Below, piece after piece: positions 32,035 through 43,624 of a DNA stretch of 64,000 nucleotides. The translations under genes and the position numbers were made by a program. The notes beneath the pieces were generated by a model. The model saw nothing but the letters and a program-made list of their open reading frames with translations. It ran no database searches and had not been told where the DNA came from. The stretch comes from Chrysemys picta bellii (taxonomy: Eukaryota > Chordata > Testudines > Emydidae), in NCBI RefSeq assembly GCF_011386835.1, contig NC_088795.1, positions 99,260,434-99,324,433 on the forward strand, written 5' to 3'. Position 1 is the stretch's first letter, and each line of letters begins with the position of its first letter.

Positions 32035-32862
32035 AGTGGTCACCAACTGGTCGATCATGATTGACTGGTCGATCCTAAAGGATCTCCCAGTTGATCGCGA
32101 TCTCTGGTGGTGGTGCCTACCCTGGCCCCACGCCGCGGCCAGTGTGGCCCCGGGGATCGGGGGGGGTGGGGGTGTAGGAGTCTGCCCCTGCGCTCTGCAA
32201 ACACCACCCCCGCACCTCCCATTGGCTGGGAATAGGGAGCTGTGGCCAATGGGAGCTGCGGGGATGGTGCTTGCAGAGAGGAGCAGCGCCATCTGCCCCC
32301 TTTCCCCAGGGGCCGCAGGAGCGCATTGGCCCCTTTCGGGAGTGGCGTGGGGCTGGGGTAGGCAGGGAGCCTACCTTAGCAGCAGCCATGCTACGCTGCC
32401 AACTGGGAGACACCGGAGATAAATGCTGCCCAGTGGGAGGCCGCACCCCAGCCCTGAGCCCCCTCCCAGAGCCAGCACCCAAACCCCCTCCTGCACCCTG
32501 GCCCCAGCCCTGACTCTCCCCCCCCCCCCCCGAGCCAGCACCCTGTACCCATTCTTGTACCCCAACACTGCCCCAGCCCGGAGCCCCCTCCTGCACTCCC
32601 TCCCAGAGCTTGCATCCCTCATCCCCTCCTGCACCCCAATCCCCTGTCCCAGGTTCAGCCTCCCACACTGTGAACCCCTTGGCCCCAGCCCTGAGCCCGC
32701 ACCCCCTCCTGAACCCCTACCCCAGTCCGGTGAAAGTTTGTGAGGGTGAGTGAGAGTGAGTGATGGGGGGGTGGGTGGGGGGTTGTGTGGGGCGGGCCCT
32801 CAGGGAAGGGGTGGGGTAGATCCTGGGTTGCCCTTAAATTCAAAAAGTGATCTAGCCTGTGA
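32035..32862. mobile_element. GC-rich hAT element, inverted copy 2
   Basis: It begins CAGTGGTCACCAACTGGTCG and proceeds in the opposite direction to the previous copy: the first 70 bp match the reverse complement of 31780-31853 closely. Near its end it contains GATCCTGGGTTGCCC and AAAAAGTGATCT, matching 31070-31100 inverted. The far terminus is missing or diverged. Confidence 0.7.
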
Positions 32863-33499
32863 AAGGAATAATTGGAGTTTTAAGCTGCAAGCAAGTGCAG
32901 TTTGCTTTTAGGAATCTCTGCAATCTGCCTAAAACAACATTTAGGGTGAGAATTTGCTACACATATCCAATTTCTTTAGTATATTAAGCTTGGATTGCAT
33001 GTTTGTTTTATTTGTTAGGTAATCTGCTTTCATCTGTTTGCTAGCCCTTATAATCACTTAAAATCTATCTTTTGTAGTAATAAACTTGTTTTTGTCTAAA
33101 ACCAGTATGTGGAAATCATAACTTGGGGTAGAAAGCTGTGTATATTCCTTTCCACATTGAGGGAGAGGGCGAATTTCATGAGCTTATTCTGTATAGTTCT
33201 CTGTGCAGCGCAAGGCAATGTAATTTTGGGTTTATACTCCACAGGGGGGTGTGCACTTGAGTAACTGGGCAGTTTCTAAACTGAGCCTTCCCATGCAGAG
33301 CTGATCTCAACATCTGTGTGTATTGCTACAGCTGGATTTCTGCTGGCAAAGTGCAGTCTGAAGCCTGGGGAAGGGCTTGACAGGCTGCATAGCAGTACAG
33401 TGTGAAGGGAACCCAAGCTGATGGGTCACGTGGGCTCAGTGGTACCCCAGTCCCAAATGGCACCCGGGGCGGGGAGAGGGACTTGCCACAAGAAGTTTT

Positions 33500-33640
33500 A
33501 TTCCCATTTTACAGATGGAAAAGTGGGGCACAGAGAAGTTGAGGATCACACAGGAAATCTGTGGCAGAGCAGGTATTGAACCCAGATCTCTTGAGTCTTA
33601 GTAGCATTCCTTAATCACATGGCCAATCTCCTTCAAATCT
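33500..33640 (+). mobile_element. MIR SINE
   Basis: Contains ccattttacagatggaaaag, cacagagaagttgagga, cacacaggaaatctgtggca and ttgaacccagatctcttgag in the order of the MIR core. It is an ancient amniote tRNA-derived SINE. Confidence 0.65.
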
Positions 33641-33829
33641 GGAAGACTTTATCCTGTCAGATTCAAAGTATTTTAAAATAAAAATTTGGGCCTAAGTCCA
33701 TGATGTACCACTAAATTTCAAGAGTTAGAACACATGGTGGATTAAAGATCTGTAAAACATAATATACTTAAAACTTCACATGTTCAAAGTGCTATATAAA
33801 CATTAATCCTCACAACATTCCTGTGATAC

Positions 33830-34310
33830 ATGGTGGTGGTGTAGTATATTGGTACCAGGATATTAGAGAGAGAAGATAGGTGAGGTAATATCTTTTATGG
33901 GGCCAACTTCTGTTGGTGAAAGAGACCAATCTTTTGAGCTTACACAGAGCTCTTCTTCAGGTCTGGAAAACGTATGCAGAATGTCATAGCTAAGTACAAG
34001 GTGGAACAGATAGTTTAGCAAGTTCTCTCTCGGTATTTGGGGGAAACTCTACAACCTTATCCTCCATGAACCTATCCCAGGGACTTTATACATGTTTCCC
34101 AAAATACACAAATCAGGGAACCCAGACAGACCTATCATATTTGGTCATGGCACTCTTACTGAAGGAATTATCAGGGTTTATAGAAACTATCCTCAAACTA
34201 CTTACCACTCAAAGGGCCACCTTCCTTCATGACACAACAGATTTCCTTCAGAAACTCCACAACATTAACAACCTCCCTCAGAACACCATCTTGAATCATT
34301 CCATGTAGTT
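33830..34310 (+). mobile_element. Penelope-like retroelement remnant (pLTR plus RT fragment)
   Basis: 33835-33970 is a Penelope-type terminal repeat (ggtaccaggatattagagag ... acagagctcttcttcaggtc). 34066-34308 encodes GLYTCFPKYTNQG, LLLKELSGFIETILKLL and FLHDTTDFLQKLHNINNLP. This corresponds to the Penelope RT segment with the LPKIHK-type and FI..LKPL..T..S(F/Y)L.DT.DFL motifs. It is truncated before the catalytic YADD. On the minus strand the terminal repeat reads CTGAAGA...AGAGCTC...AGCTC followed by AAAA, a decayed hammerhead-like core. A short related piece is at about 62357-62392. Confidence 0.65.
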
Positions 34311-34902
34311 TTATCCCCATAATGCCACGTATGCTTCTCCTTCCACCAGAAAGCAAAATCTAGTTTTTAAATGAGCGGTAGGTACAAAATAGTTAACAGA
34401 CGATTAGTTCACAATGGGTACTGAAGCCTTCTTAGTATTTAAAGAAACCAAACTTTGGTCCAGACTCTAACCAATGTAAACATTCTTAGGCCTGGTCTAC
34501 ACTAGGAGGTTATGTCAAATTTAGCAGCGCTAATTCGAATTAACCCTGCACCCGTCCATACAACGAAGCTGTTTATTTCGACATAGAGGTCTCTTTAAAT
34601 CGATTTCTGTACTCCTCCCTGACGAGGGGAGTAGCGCTAAATTCGACATGGCCATGTCGAATTAGGGTTAGTGTGGACGGAATTCGACGCTAATAGCTCC
34701 AGGAGCTATCCCACAGTGCACCACTCTGACGCTCTGGACAGCAGTCTGAGCTCGGATACTCTGACCAGCCACATAGGAAAAGCCCTGGGAAAATTTGAAT
34801 TCCTTTTCCTGTCTGGCCAGTTTGAATCTCCTTTCCTGTTTGGACATTGTGGCGAGCTCAGCAGCACTGGCAACGATGCAGAGCTCTCCAGCAGAGGTGA
34901 CC

Positions 34903-35452
34903 ATGCAATCGCAGAATAGAAAGAGGGCCCCAGCATGGACTGATCGGGAAGTCTTGGATCTGATCGCTGTGTGGGGCGATGAGTCTGTGCTTTCGGAGCT
35001 CCGATCAAAAAGATGGAATGCGAAGATCTACGAGAAGATCTCAAAAGCCATGACGGAGAGAGGATACAGCTGGGATGCAACGCAGTGCCGCGTGAAAATC
35101 AAGGAGCTGAGACAAGCGTACCAGAAGACCAAAGAGTCAAACGGATGCTCCGGATCCCAGCCCCAGACATGCCATTTCTACGAGGCACTGCATTCCATTC
35201 TAGGTGCGGCCGCCACCACTACCCCACCACTGTCCGTGGACTCTGACGATGGGGTATTGTCGACAGCCACTTCCTCGGAGCTGTTCGTGGACGGGGAAGA
35301 TGAGGAAGGAGATGAGGAGGACAAGGCAGTCGACAGCGCTTTCAACGCTGATTTCCCCGACAGCCAGGATCTCTTCATCACCCTCACGGGGATCCCCTAC
35401 CAACCCTCCCAAGGCAGTAACCCGGACCGTGAATCAGGGGAAACACCAGTAG
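34903..35452 (+). CDS. Harbinger Myb/SANT-like protein, exon 1 (copy 3)
   Basis: ATG at 34903 (MQSQNRKRAPAW); a second in-frame ATG lies nine codons upstream. The trihelix SANT-like domain has W.DREVLDLIAVWGDE, ELRSKRWNAKIYEKISKAM and CRVKIKELRQAYQKTKE, followed by CHFYEALHSILG and an acidic stretch (DGEDEEGDEEDK). The frame is open for 183 codons to a GTAAGT donor at 35453. The role is as for copy 1: transposon DNA binding and recruitment of the transposase. Confidence 0.85.
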
Positions 35453-35587
35453 GTAAGTGTTTTAAACATTTATTTTCAATAGAATAGGCATGGTGTGTTA
35501 GCAGTGGGTTTTTAATGATTAGTTTGCCCTAGGCGCTTAACTTTTTAGTCCTTGCCAGTGCAGCTACTGGAAAAGTCTGTTAACATG

Positions 35588-35836
35588 TCAGGGGCTAGAG
35601 TAGAAATCCTCCAGGGACATCTCCACGAAGCTCTCCTGGAAGTAATGTGAAAGCCTTTGCATCAGGTTCCTGGGGAGAGTGGCCTTATTGCCTTCTCCAC
35701 GGTAGGAAACTTTTCTGCGCCAAGCTAGCAGCCGGTACTCCAGTATCATTGCCTGGCAAAGCATGGCGGCATACGGCCCTGGTGTTTGCTGGCATTCACG
35801 CAGCATGCGGTCTTTCTCTGCCTCCGTAATCCTCAT
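35588..35836 (-). CDS. Third Harbinger ORF, antisense in Myb-gene intron (copy 3)
   Basis: Frame MRITEAEKDRMLRECQQTPG, then AAMLCQAMILEYRLLAW, VSYRGEGNKATLPRN and YFQESFVEMSLEDF. A TGA replaces an AGA of copy 1, after which the frame still reads HVNRLFQ and ends at the same TAG. Copy 1's ATG is ATT here, so an internal Met would be used. The position relative to the Myb-gene intron is the same as in copy 1. Confidence 0.5.
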   Translation of the reverse strand: MRITEAEKDRMLRECQQTPGPYAAMLCQAMILEYRLLAWRRKVSYRGEGNKATLPRNLMQRLSHYFQESFVEMSLEDFYSSP

Positions 35837-36383
35837 CAGAGTGATATCACTAATGGTGACCTGCTTTGAATTAGTGGAATTTTAGCATGGGGACTGATTG
35901 CCTGTTCCTTTAAATAACTGTAACCGGCGGTTTACTGCCATGCGGTGGAGGCGGGGAGGCGAACCGTTCATGCTGAGCGGTTCGCCGGCAGCATGCAAGG
36001 ATCTTTCCCGGGGACAGCCGCGACGGGGGTGGGACAGGGGCAGAGTTCATGCCGGCTGGATCGCCGGCAGCAGGAACTGGCCAACGCTCGGAGCATTGCT
36101 TGGAACGTGAAAGGAAGGCACTGCTGTAAATTAAGCTTTAAGCAGCCAAAAGTCTACGGTTTACCATGGCCACCTGCTAGCAGGATTCCGGTGTCCGGCC
36201 CCTCTTGTGTGATCTGTACAGCAAGACCCCAGGCACTCAAGGTGAAGACAGAGAATTCGACCTTGTACTGAGTGCACATGTGATAGGTACTGTGCATGGT
36301 CTTGTTCACAGAGAGAGTCTATATTCATTGTTTGCAAAAATGTATCTTTTTGAGGAATTCACTACCTTTTTCCCATCCCACAG

Positions 36384-36579
36384 CTGCGAGCGTCTTCAGA
36401 GCTACCCGGCATCCCCCTCCCAGAGGCTGGCGCAGATCAGGCGGCGAAAGAAGAGGACACGGGACGAGATGTTCTCAGAACTTATGGTCTGTTCCCGAGC
36501 CGAGGCGGCACAGCAGACCCAGTGGAGGGAGAACATGTCGCAATACCAGCGATTGCACAGCGAAAGGGAGGACAGGTAG
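36384..36579 (+). pseudogene. Harbinger Myb-like exon 2 (copy 3)
   Basis: It follows the acceptor tttttcccatcccacag. The frame CERLQSYPASPSQRLAQIRR, then KKRTRDEMFSELMVCSRAE and SEREDR, stops early at 36580 (TAG), where copy 1 continues with a coiled-coil. As in copy 1, the splice phase from exon 1 points into another frame. Confidence 0.6.
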
Positions 36580-37148
36580 CAGCAGGAAGACCAGCAGGTG
36601 ACTCAAATGCTGCTTGGACTAATGAGGGAGCAAACGGACACGCCGTCCGGCGCCTTGTAGATGTTCTGCAAGACCGGAGGCAGGAGGACAGAGCCCCCCT
36701 GCATTCTATCTCTAACCGCCCTCCCCTGCCACAAAGTCCCCCCCCCCCCCCTCAACCAAAGTCCCAAGAAGGAGGGGCGGCAGGGGCCGTGAAAACAGTC
36801 ACTCCACCCCGGCAGACTGCTCAATTTGCAGAAGGCTCTCATTCCCAAAGAGTTGATACGTCCTTTCCTTCCCTCCAAATGCACCTCACCCAAGCCCCCG
36901 TCCCAGTTTCATCCCCTAACTGTGTAGTTCTTAATAAAAAATACGTTTCTGTTAATTACTGTTTCTGTCATGTTCTTTTAGAGGAGAGTGTGTTTGAAGG
37001 GGGGGAAGGGGCTTGGTAATTGGAGAGCACAGTCACCTTTACCAGAGTACAGACACGGGGACAGGTTCAGCAGAAGGTCACACACACATTGCAGTCACTA
37101 GGCACCCTGGTCAGTCTGGGAGGTGGTTTTCATGTTCTGTGTGTGTGT

Positions 37149-37167
37149 GGGGGGGGGGGGGGGGGGG
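37149..37167 (+). repeat. Poly(G) tract
   Basis: A run of about 19 G following (GT)n, inside Harbinger copy 3, between the Myb-like and transposase genes. Confidence 0.9.
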
Positions 37168-37636
37168 CGGCTATGTGAGTTTGTGGCGGGGGAGGGTGGT
37201 TACAGATCTTATGCAGCGGTCCTTAGCCTGGATGACAGAGCCACACAGCAGGGGATCTGTAACCGCCCTCCGCCACCACAAAGTCACATAGCTCACACAC
37301 ACAGAGTCCCGAAAAGGAGGGGTGGCAGGCTCCGTTGAAACAACCAGTCCACCACTGCGGACCGCTCTAGGAGCAGGAGCCTGTCATTCCTCAAGTTTAC
37401 AAGCGTCCTTTCCATCACTACACCCGCTCTCCACCACAGTCTGCATCCCAGTTTCATCCCTTTACCGCGAAATCCTTAATAAAGAAAACGGTGTTAAAAT
37501 AAATGAAACTTTGTTCATTATTTTTAAAGGTGTGTTGGAAGGGGGGGAAGGGGGTTGGTAACTGGAGAGGATAGTCAACATTAACTGGGTAAAGAAACGG
37601 GGGCAGGTTCAGCTTCTGTTTAAACAAACGTAATAG

Positions 37637-38908
37637 TCACAGGTTACCCTGCTCACTCTGGAACCTAGCTTTCAAAGCTTCCCGGATGCATAGCGCGTCC
37701 CGCTGGGCTCTTCTAATCGCCTGGGTGTCTGGTTCGGCGAAATTAGCAGCCAGGCAATTTGCCTCAACCTCCCACCCTGCCATAAACGTCTCCCCCTTGC
37801 TCTCACAGAGATTGTGGAGCACACAGCAAGCTGCAATAACAATGGGGATATTGGTTTCGCTGAGATCAGAAGCTTCTCCATCTCCCCTTCAGACATCCAA
37901 AAGCACACTCCACCACCATTCTGCACTTGCTCAGCCGGTAGTTGAAGAGTTCTTTTTCACTGTCCAGGGCGCCTGTATAGGGCTTCATGAGCCAGGGCAT
38001 TAGCGGGTAGGCTGGGTCCCCGAGGATGACTGTAGGCATCTCCACATCCCCAACAGTTATTTTGTGGTCTGGGAAGTAAATACCTTCCTGCAGCTGTCTA
38101 AACAGACCAGAGTTCCTGAAAACGTGAGCGTCATGAACCTTGCCCGGCCATCCGACATTGATGTTGGTAAAACGTCCCCTATGGTCCACCAGTGCTTGCA
38201 GCACCATTGAAAAGTATCCCTTTCGGTTAATGTACTGGCTGGCCTGGTGGTCCGGTCCCAGGATAGGGATGAGAGTTCCATCTGTAGCCCCACCGCAGTT
38301 TGGGAATCCCATTGCAGCGAAATCATCTATGATGACCTGCACGTTTCCCAGGGTCACTACCTTTGAGAGCAGTAGCTCAACGATTGTGTTGGCTACTTGC
38401 ATCACAGCAACCCCCACGGTAGATTTGCCCACTCCAAATTGATTGGCGACTGACTGGTAGCTGTCTGGCGTTGCAAGCTTCCAGAGAGCTATGGCCACTC
38501 GCTTCTGGACAGTCAGGGCTGCTCGCATCCGGGTGTCCTTGCGCTTCAGGGCAGGGAACAGCAACTCACAAAGTTCCAGGAAAGTTCCCTTACGCATCTG
38601 AAAGTTTCGCAGCCACTGTGATTCATCCCAGACCTGCAGCACTATGCGGTCCCACTATGCGGGCTTGTTTCCCGGGCCCAGAATCGCCGTTCCACAGCAT
38701 CAACATGACCCATTGCCACCATGATGTCCACGGCGCGGGGTCCTGTGCTTTGTGAGAGGTCTGTGCCCCTCTCAGACTTAATGTCCTCACCGCGCTGCCG
38801 TAGCCTCTTCGCCCGATTTCTCAGCATCTGCCTCTGAAAAAGGTGCATGATAAGGCGCGAGGTGTTGACAACGGCCATAACTGCAGTGATGATCGCAGCG
38901 GGATCCAT
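37637..38908 (-). pseudogene. HARBI1-like transposase (DDE nuclease), copy 3
   Basis: Begins at 38908 (MDPAAIITAVMAVVNTS). The longest open part (38642-37866) contains WKLATPDSYQSVANQFGVGK, GATDGTLIPI (Asp 1; the usual sequence is AIDGTHIPI), GWPGKVHDAHVF (Asp 2), LGDPAYPLMPWLMKPY and VVECAFGCLKGRWR (Glu). Two small deletions shift the frame, near 38660 (after FWARETS) and near 37870 (after GRWR). The C-terminus continues in another frame as VLHNLCESKGETFMAGW to REALKARF. The triad is present but the protein cannot be made intact. Confidence 0.85.
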
Positions 38909-39289
38909 GCTCGCGGTGCTGTGGCGTCCGCGCTGTCACTCACCAGAAAAGTGCGCGAACTGATTGCCCGCCGACGCTTTCACGGAGGGAGGGCGGGAGT
39001 GAGGGTTGAATGACGACAGTTACCCCAAACCACCCTCGACACACTTGTTTGCCCCAGCAGGCATTGGGGGCTCAACCCAGAATTCCAATGGGCAGCGGGG
39101 ACTGCAGGAACTGTGGGATAGCTACCCACAGTGCACTGCTTCCAATGTCGACGCTTGCCCCGTTAGTGTGGAGTCACAAAGTCGAATTACTGTCCTTAGT
39201 GTGGATACACACGTTCGACTTTGTAATATCGGTTCGACAATTCGTTTTAAGTAAAATCGAACTACTCTCGTAGTGTAGACATACCCTTC

Positions 39290-40004
39290 GTTACAGTCTG
39301 GAAGACTTTCAGATACTATCTTAATTACTATTGTTACCTAAGAATTTAAAACACATGCTTATTGTTAGTGTCACTCACAACAGTGTATGATTGCTAGCTC
39401 TGCAGCTGCAGTTAACTAATGAACACTATTCCTAGGGCTATGCTGATGTTAGTCGTTGGCTGCTGCAAAGATGTCTAATGTTTATTTACTGGTGCAGGTA
39501 AACGAAGATAGTGTTGGTCCAAAATGTGTGCTTGCAGAGCCACAAAGATTGAAAATTTGTGTCCTTAAATGTGTCACCAAGTTTTAAATGCATATTTTAT
39601 TTGCAAGGGGCAGATGACATGAGTGTGCTTACCTAACACAGATCTTAGAACTGCAATTTAGGGCTGACTTTTTGGCTATATTGCCAAATTTAAGTTACAC
39701 CAATTAAAATTTAGCATGACATTGGTTATATTTTAAACAATCTTTGTCTTGATGGTCATTCACTTGGGACCAACTGTCAGTTATATAGTGTTTTGTCATA
39801 TCACCTAATCTTAATTGTATTCTGTCTGCTTCTATGAATAATTTTCAGACTCTGACCTTTTACTCAAACTGAGCAACTGCTCAGTGTTGTCATGTACTAC
39901 TTGTTTGTCATGTATGTTGCAAGGCTGCTACTAGCAGGTCAGGCTTCTGTATCAGATATCGCCTGTCTGCAGAGCTTACTCCTGAGAGAGATACATTCCA
40001 GATG
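39290..40004. other. Intronic DNA, nothing recognised
   Basis: No gene or classifiable repeat seen between Harbinger copy 3 and the Gypsy LTR. Confidence 0.4.
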
Positions 40005-40126
40005 TGTTCACTATAAGATCCTTTAATGCTCTTCCAGGTATGGCAAAGGTTAGCTTAAATAAGGTATTTTACACACAGCACCACTTAGTGGCTGAACAGT
40101 ATAATACCGTTTAGCATTCCATTACA
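40005..40126 (-). repeat. Gypsy 3' LTR
   Basis: TGTTCACTATAAGATCC ... TTCCATTACA, 122 bp, matching the right LTR (TGTACATAGTAAGATCC ... TTCTATTA plus terminal CA). Confidence 0.8.
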
Positions 40127-40687
40127 TCTCCCCCTTTAAGTTGTACATTCCTACCATTTACAAAATATATACTATCACACTATCTTTGAAGTCTGTTAAG
40201 TGTGACTTAATCATACTAGCTTTCTAATTACACAACCCAAACATGTAACAACTTGGTCATATGGCTGTCCATTAGTTGCAACAAGTGGCTGTGGTTGGTG
40301 TAGAATCTGAGTCACCTTGTTCTGTACCCACCATCTCTAGAGTTTGCTTGGTTAATTGTTCTTGCTGGAAAAAAAATGTAGATGTCAGCGGTTTCTGTTA
40401 AACTGTCCCTTGTTGGTCTCAATCACATGTGATCTTGGTGCTGAATTCCTTTGCTTTATAACAGCTGGAGTGATCCATAGTTTTTCTCCATCCAGTTTGA
40501 CACAGTCACCACATTCTAGACCCAGCAGTTCTTTGAGTGATGTCTGTTGTAAAAGTATTCATAGGCTCTTTTTGCCTTTTTGTACGACTGGGCTACTCTC
40601 TTCATGCCTGGCCATTTTGGAGATAAATTCTTTTCCAGAGTTGGAACAGTAGTTCTGAGTTGTTCTCCCATTAGGAGTTTTGCTTGA

Positions 40688-41260
40688 CTATATCCAGTAA
40701 CTGCTATTGATGTTGATCTGAACTCTGAAGAGCAGGGAATGGATGTTCATGCTATAGGATTTTCTTTGCTGTCTGTACAGCTCTCTCAGCCTTTCCATTC
40801 GCCTGTTGGATGCTAGTACTATGATCAAAATCATATTTTGTTCAGAATGACTTAAATTCTGCTGCAGTGAATTGTGGTCCATTGTCCATGAGTAGTGGTT
40901 TGGAATACTGAAATTAGGAAACATACACTTCAGTTTCTTGATAACATTGCAACATATTATGTCTTTTGAGTACATTATTTCTGTATATCTGGAAAGATAG
41001 TCCATTATGACCACGTAATGATGTCCTCTGAATTCACATAAATCTGCAGCTAGTCTCTTCCAAGGCCTGTCTGGTAAGGCGTGGTGTTATTAAAGTTTCC
41101 TTGTGTTGGTCTGTTAGTTCTGAAGTGTTCACATGTAGTACTTTGTGGTTTATGTCCATGCTGATGCTCAGCCATCATACTGACTGACAGTTCATGGCAT
41201 TTAGTTAATCTTTGGTGTCCTTCGTGGTTGAGGTTTAGGATTTCTCCTCTCATTTCATTT
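40688..41260 (-). pseudogene. Gypsy integrase fragment
   Basis: Minus strand: VIMDYLSRYTEIMYSKD is the integrase core V.DYFSRYIEI with catalytic Asp 1. WTMDHNSLQQNL corresponds to SDNGPQFS with Asp 2. The region around SNRRMERLRELYRQQRK corresponds to ANGEAERAVQT with the Glu. The N-terminal zinc-binding part is only partly readable upstream. Stops and frameshifts show it is dead. Confidence 0.7.
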
Positions 41261-41447
41261 GGAATTCAGAATGCAGTTGCCTTTTTAATCATGACTTTTT
41301 TTTGACTTGCTTAATTGTCCACATACCACAAAGTAGTCTCTTGTTACTTCCTTAGTGTCCTTTAGATACTTGGGCCAGCAGGCCCTAATGTAACTTAAAA
41401 CTACTTGAAGGTGTGTGTCTGTCGAGGTTGCTTTTTGTAGCTGATGT

Positions 41448-41482
41448 AGTGTCAGAAGAGAGACTGTCTCTCTTCTGACACT
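41448..41482. repeat. 16-bp perfect inverted repeat
   Basis: The arm agtgtcagaagagaga (41448-41463) and its complement (41467-41482) flank a 3-nt loop. It lies in the Gypsy remnant. Confidence 0.85.
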
Positions 41483-41850
41483 AGTCTTTATGTATTCACA
41501 TATGCCATTATGTCATCTTCGAGCTCTCAGGTAGTTGAATGCTGGGCTCTGTGACAGTGTCTGCTACTGCTAGATTTGTTGAGAAACATATTTAGCAATT
41601 GGGTTAAACTGCATTAACCTTAGCAATAGACATTGGCATTCCAGCAGTGTCTGATCCAGGTTTTTTTCCTGTTGGTCAGGGTTACAAGAGGGTTATGGTC
41701 TGTTATCAGTGTAACCAAATCCAATCCACACAGATACCTTTAAAAGTTCTCAAATGCCCATATGCTTGCCAGGTACTCTTTGCCAGTTGGTGCATATTTT
41801 CTGCTTCTATGAGTGTGCGAAAGCAAAATGCAGCGGGCCTCTACTCAAAG

Positions 41851-42643
41851 CGGAGGTGGACAAACTATGGCCTGTGGACCACATCTGGGCTGTCGGACCT
41901 TTTAATCCGGCCCTTGAGCTCCTGCCGGGGAGCGGGGTCAGGGGCTTGCCACGCTCTGCGCTCCAGCTGGCAAGCGGGGTCTGGGGCTTTTTGCGCGGCT
42001 CCCGGAAGTGGCGGCATGTCCCTCCGGTTCCTATGTGCAGGGGCAGCCAGGGGTAGAACCATGGCCAATGGGAGCTGCAGGGGCAGCGCTTGCAGACGGG
42101 GCAGTGCGCAGAGCCGCCTGGCTGCACCTCCACGTAAGAGCCGGAGGGGTAAGAGCCGCTGCTTCCGGTAAGTGTCGCTTGGAGCCTGCACCCCTGAGCC
42201 CGCCCTGGCCCTAGCCCTGATCTGCCCTCCAGACCCCTCGATCATAGCCCGGAGCACCCACCTGCACCAAGCCTCATCGTCTGCACCCCCAGCTGGAGCC
42301 CCCAACCCCCCCTGCACCCTAACCCACTGCCCCAGCCCTGATCCCACTTTCCAAACCCTTCAGTCCCAGCCCGGAGCACCCTCCTGCATCCCAAACCCTA
42401 AATCCGCAGCCCCATCCCAGAGCCCGCACACCCAGCCAGAGCCCTCACCATTCCCCCCACACCCAAACCCCCTTCCCCAGTCCAGAGCTCCCTTCCACAC
42501 CCTTAACTCCTCATTTCTGGCCCCATCCCAGAGCCCTCACCCCCTCCTGCACCCCAACCCCCAATTTCGTGAGCATTCGTGGCCCGCTATACAATTTCTA
42601 TACCCAGATGTGGCCCTCAAGTCAAAAAGTTTGCTCACCCCTG
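41851..42643. mobile_element. GC-rich hAT element in Gypsy
   Basis: Ends CGGAGGTGGACAAACTATGG and AGTTTGCTCACCCCTG are inverted. Flanks actcaaag and actcaaga (first six identical) suggest an 8-bp target duplication. The interior is C-rich low-complexity with no gene. Confidence 0.75.
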
Positions 42644-43098
42644 ACTCAAGAGCCATGTTGTTATAACAGTATACCATGTAGGCCAAACTGCTTGAGTCCA
42701 CACTGACCCAGGGGTTTGTTCACACCAGAGTACTTGAAAACTAGAGCTGTTATGATTTTTTACCTTTTTAAGGCAATTTCTTGATTTGACCCCTATATAC
42801 AAGATGTGTTGGATTTTAATAGTTCATTCAGTGGTTTTGTCACTGTAGAAAGACAGTCCATGTATTGGCCAAGGTAATTTACTATCCCCAGTCCGTAGCT
42901 CAGTTCTGATACATTATTTGCTGTATTCAGTTTTTGAATTTTGTTTTTACTTTCTCAGGGCTAGGACTGATTAGTCCAGACTCAATGATTAGGCTTAGAA
43001 CTTCATTGAGGATTTTGTTGTGTTCTTCCATTAAAGACCCATGTATCAAAACATAGATAAAAACTGCAACCCACTTGTGTTCATTAACATTTCTACTA

Positions 43099-43288
43099 CA
43101 CCTCTACCCCGATATAATGCGACCTGATATAACACGAATTCAGATATAACGTGGTAAAGCAGTGCTCCAGGGGAGGCACGGCTGCACACTCCGGTGGATC
43201 AAAGCAAGTTCGATATAACACAGATTAACTTATAACGCGGTAAGATTTTTTTGGCTCCCGCGGACAGCGTTAAATCGAGGTAGAGGTG
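43099..43288. mobile_element. Tc1/mariner (Tigger-like) MITE
   Basis: 190 bp, ends CACCTCTACCCCGATATAAT and ATCGAGGTAGAGGTG, flanked by TA on both sides (43097-43098 and 43289-43290). Interior repeats of GATATAACRCG fit known Tigger-type MITEs of reptiles. Confidence 0.8.
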
Positions 43289-43290
43289 TA

Positions 43291-43325
43291 TCTTCTTTTC
43301 TTTCTTTCTTTCTTTTTTTTTTTTA
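43291..43325 (+). repeat. (TTTC)n / poly(T) microsatellite
   Basis: Repeated ttctttct followed by a T run, directly after the Tigger-like MITE. Confidence 0.85.
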
Positions 43326-43416
43326 AATTTCAGTACACAAAAAGTAATTTTCAGAAACAAAATCTTCCAAGGAATGTGATAAATATGATCAGTTTAGCAC
43401 TTTCTTTGGTTAAAGG

Positions 43417-43612
43417 TTTCAGAGTAGCAGCCGTGTTAGTCTGTATCCGCAAAAAGAACAGGAGTACTTGTGGCACCTTAGAGACTAACAACTTTATTAG
43501 AGCATAAGCTTCCGTGGACTATGCATCCGAAGAAGTGGGCTGTAGTCCACGAAAGCTTATGCTCTAATAAATTTGTTAGTCTCTAAGGTGCCACAAGTAC
43601 TCCTGTTCTTTT
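43417..43612. mobile_element. Palindromic Penelope-like terminal repeat, copy C
   Basis: Same design as 20356-20571: leader tttcagagtagcagccgtg, then inverted arms (about 43452-43610). The 12-bp duplication tttggttaaagg is perfect (43405-43416 and 43613-43624). The core reads CCGAAGA (43527-43533), a paired stem, then GAAA (43551-43554). Confidence 0.7.
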
Positions 43613-43624
43613 TTTGGTTAAAGG

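Larger units (their letters stand above)
34489..39286. mobile_element. Harbinger DNA transposon, copy 3
   Basis: It starts GGCCTGGTCTACACTAGG after TTA (34486-34488) and ends CTCGTAGTGTAGACATACCC. It encodes a Myb/SANT-like gene (+), an antisense intronic ORF (-) and a HARBI1-like transposase (-). It is the best preserved Harbinger of the window, though still with two frameshifts in the transposase. Confidence 0.9.

Noticed and set aside
31180..32743. Frames of 100-200 codons in the C-rich hAT elements
   Set aside because: Low-complexity translations of CCCCAGCCC-type repeats, present on both strands; no transposase motif.
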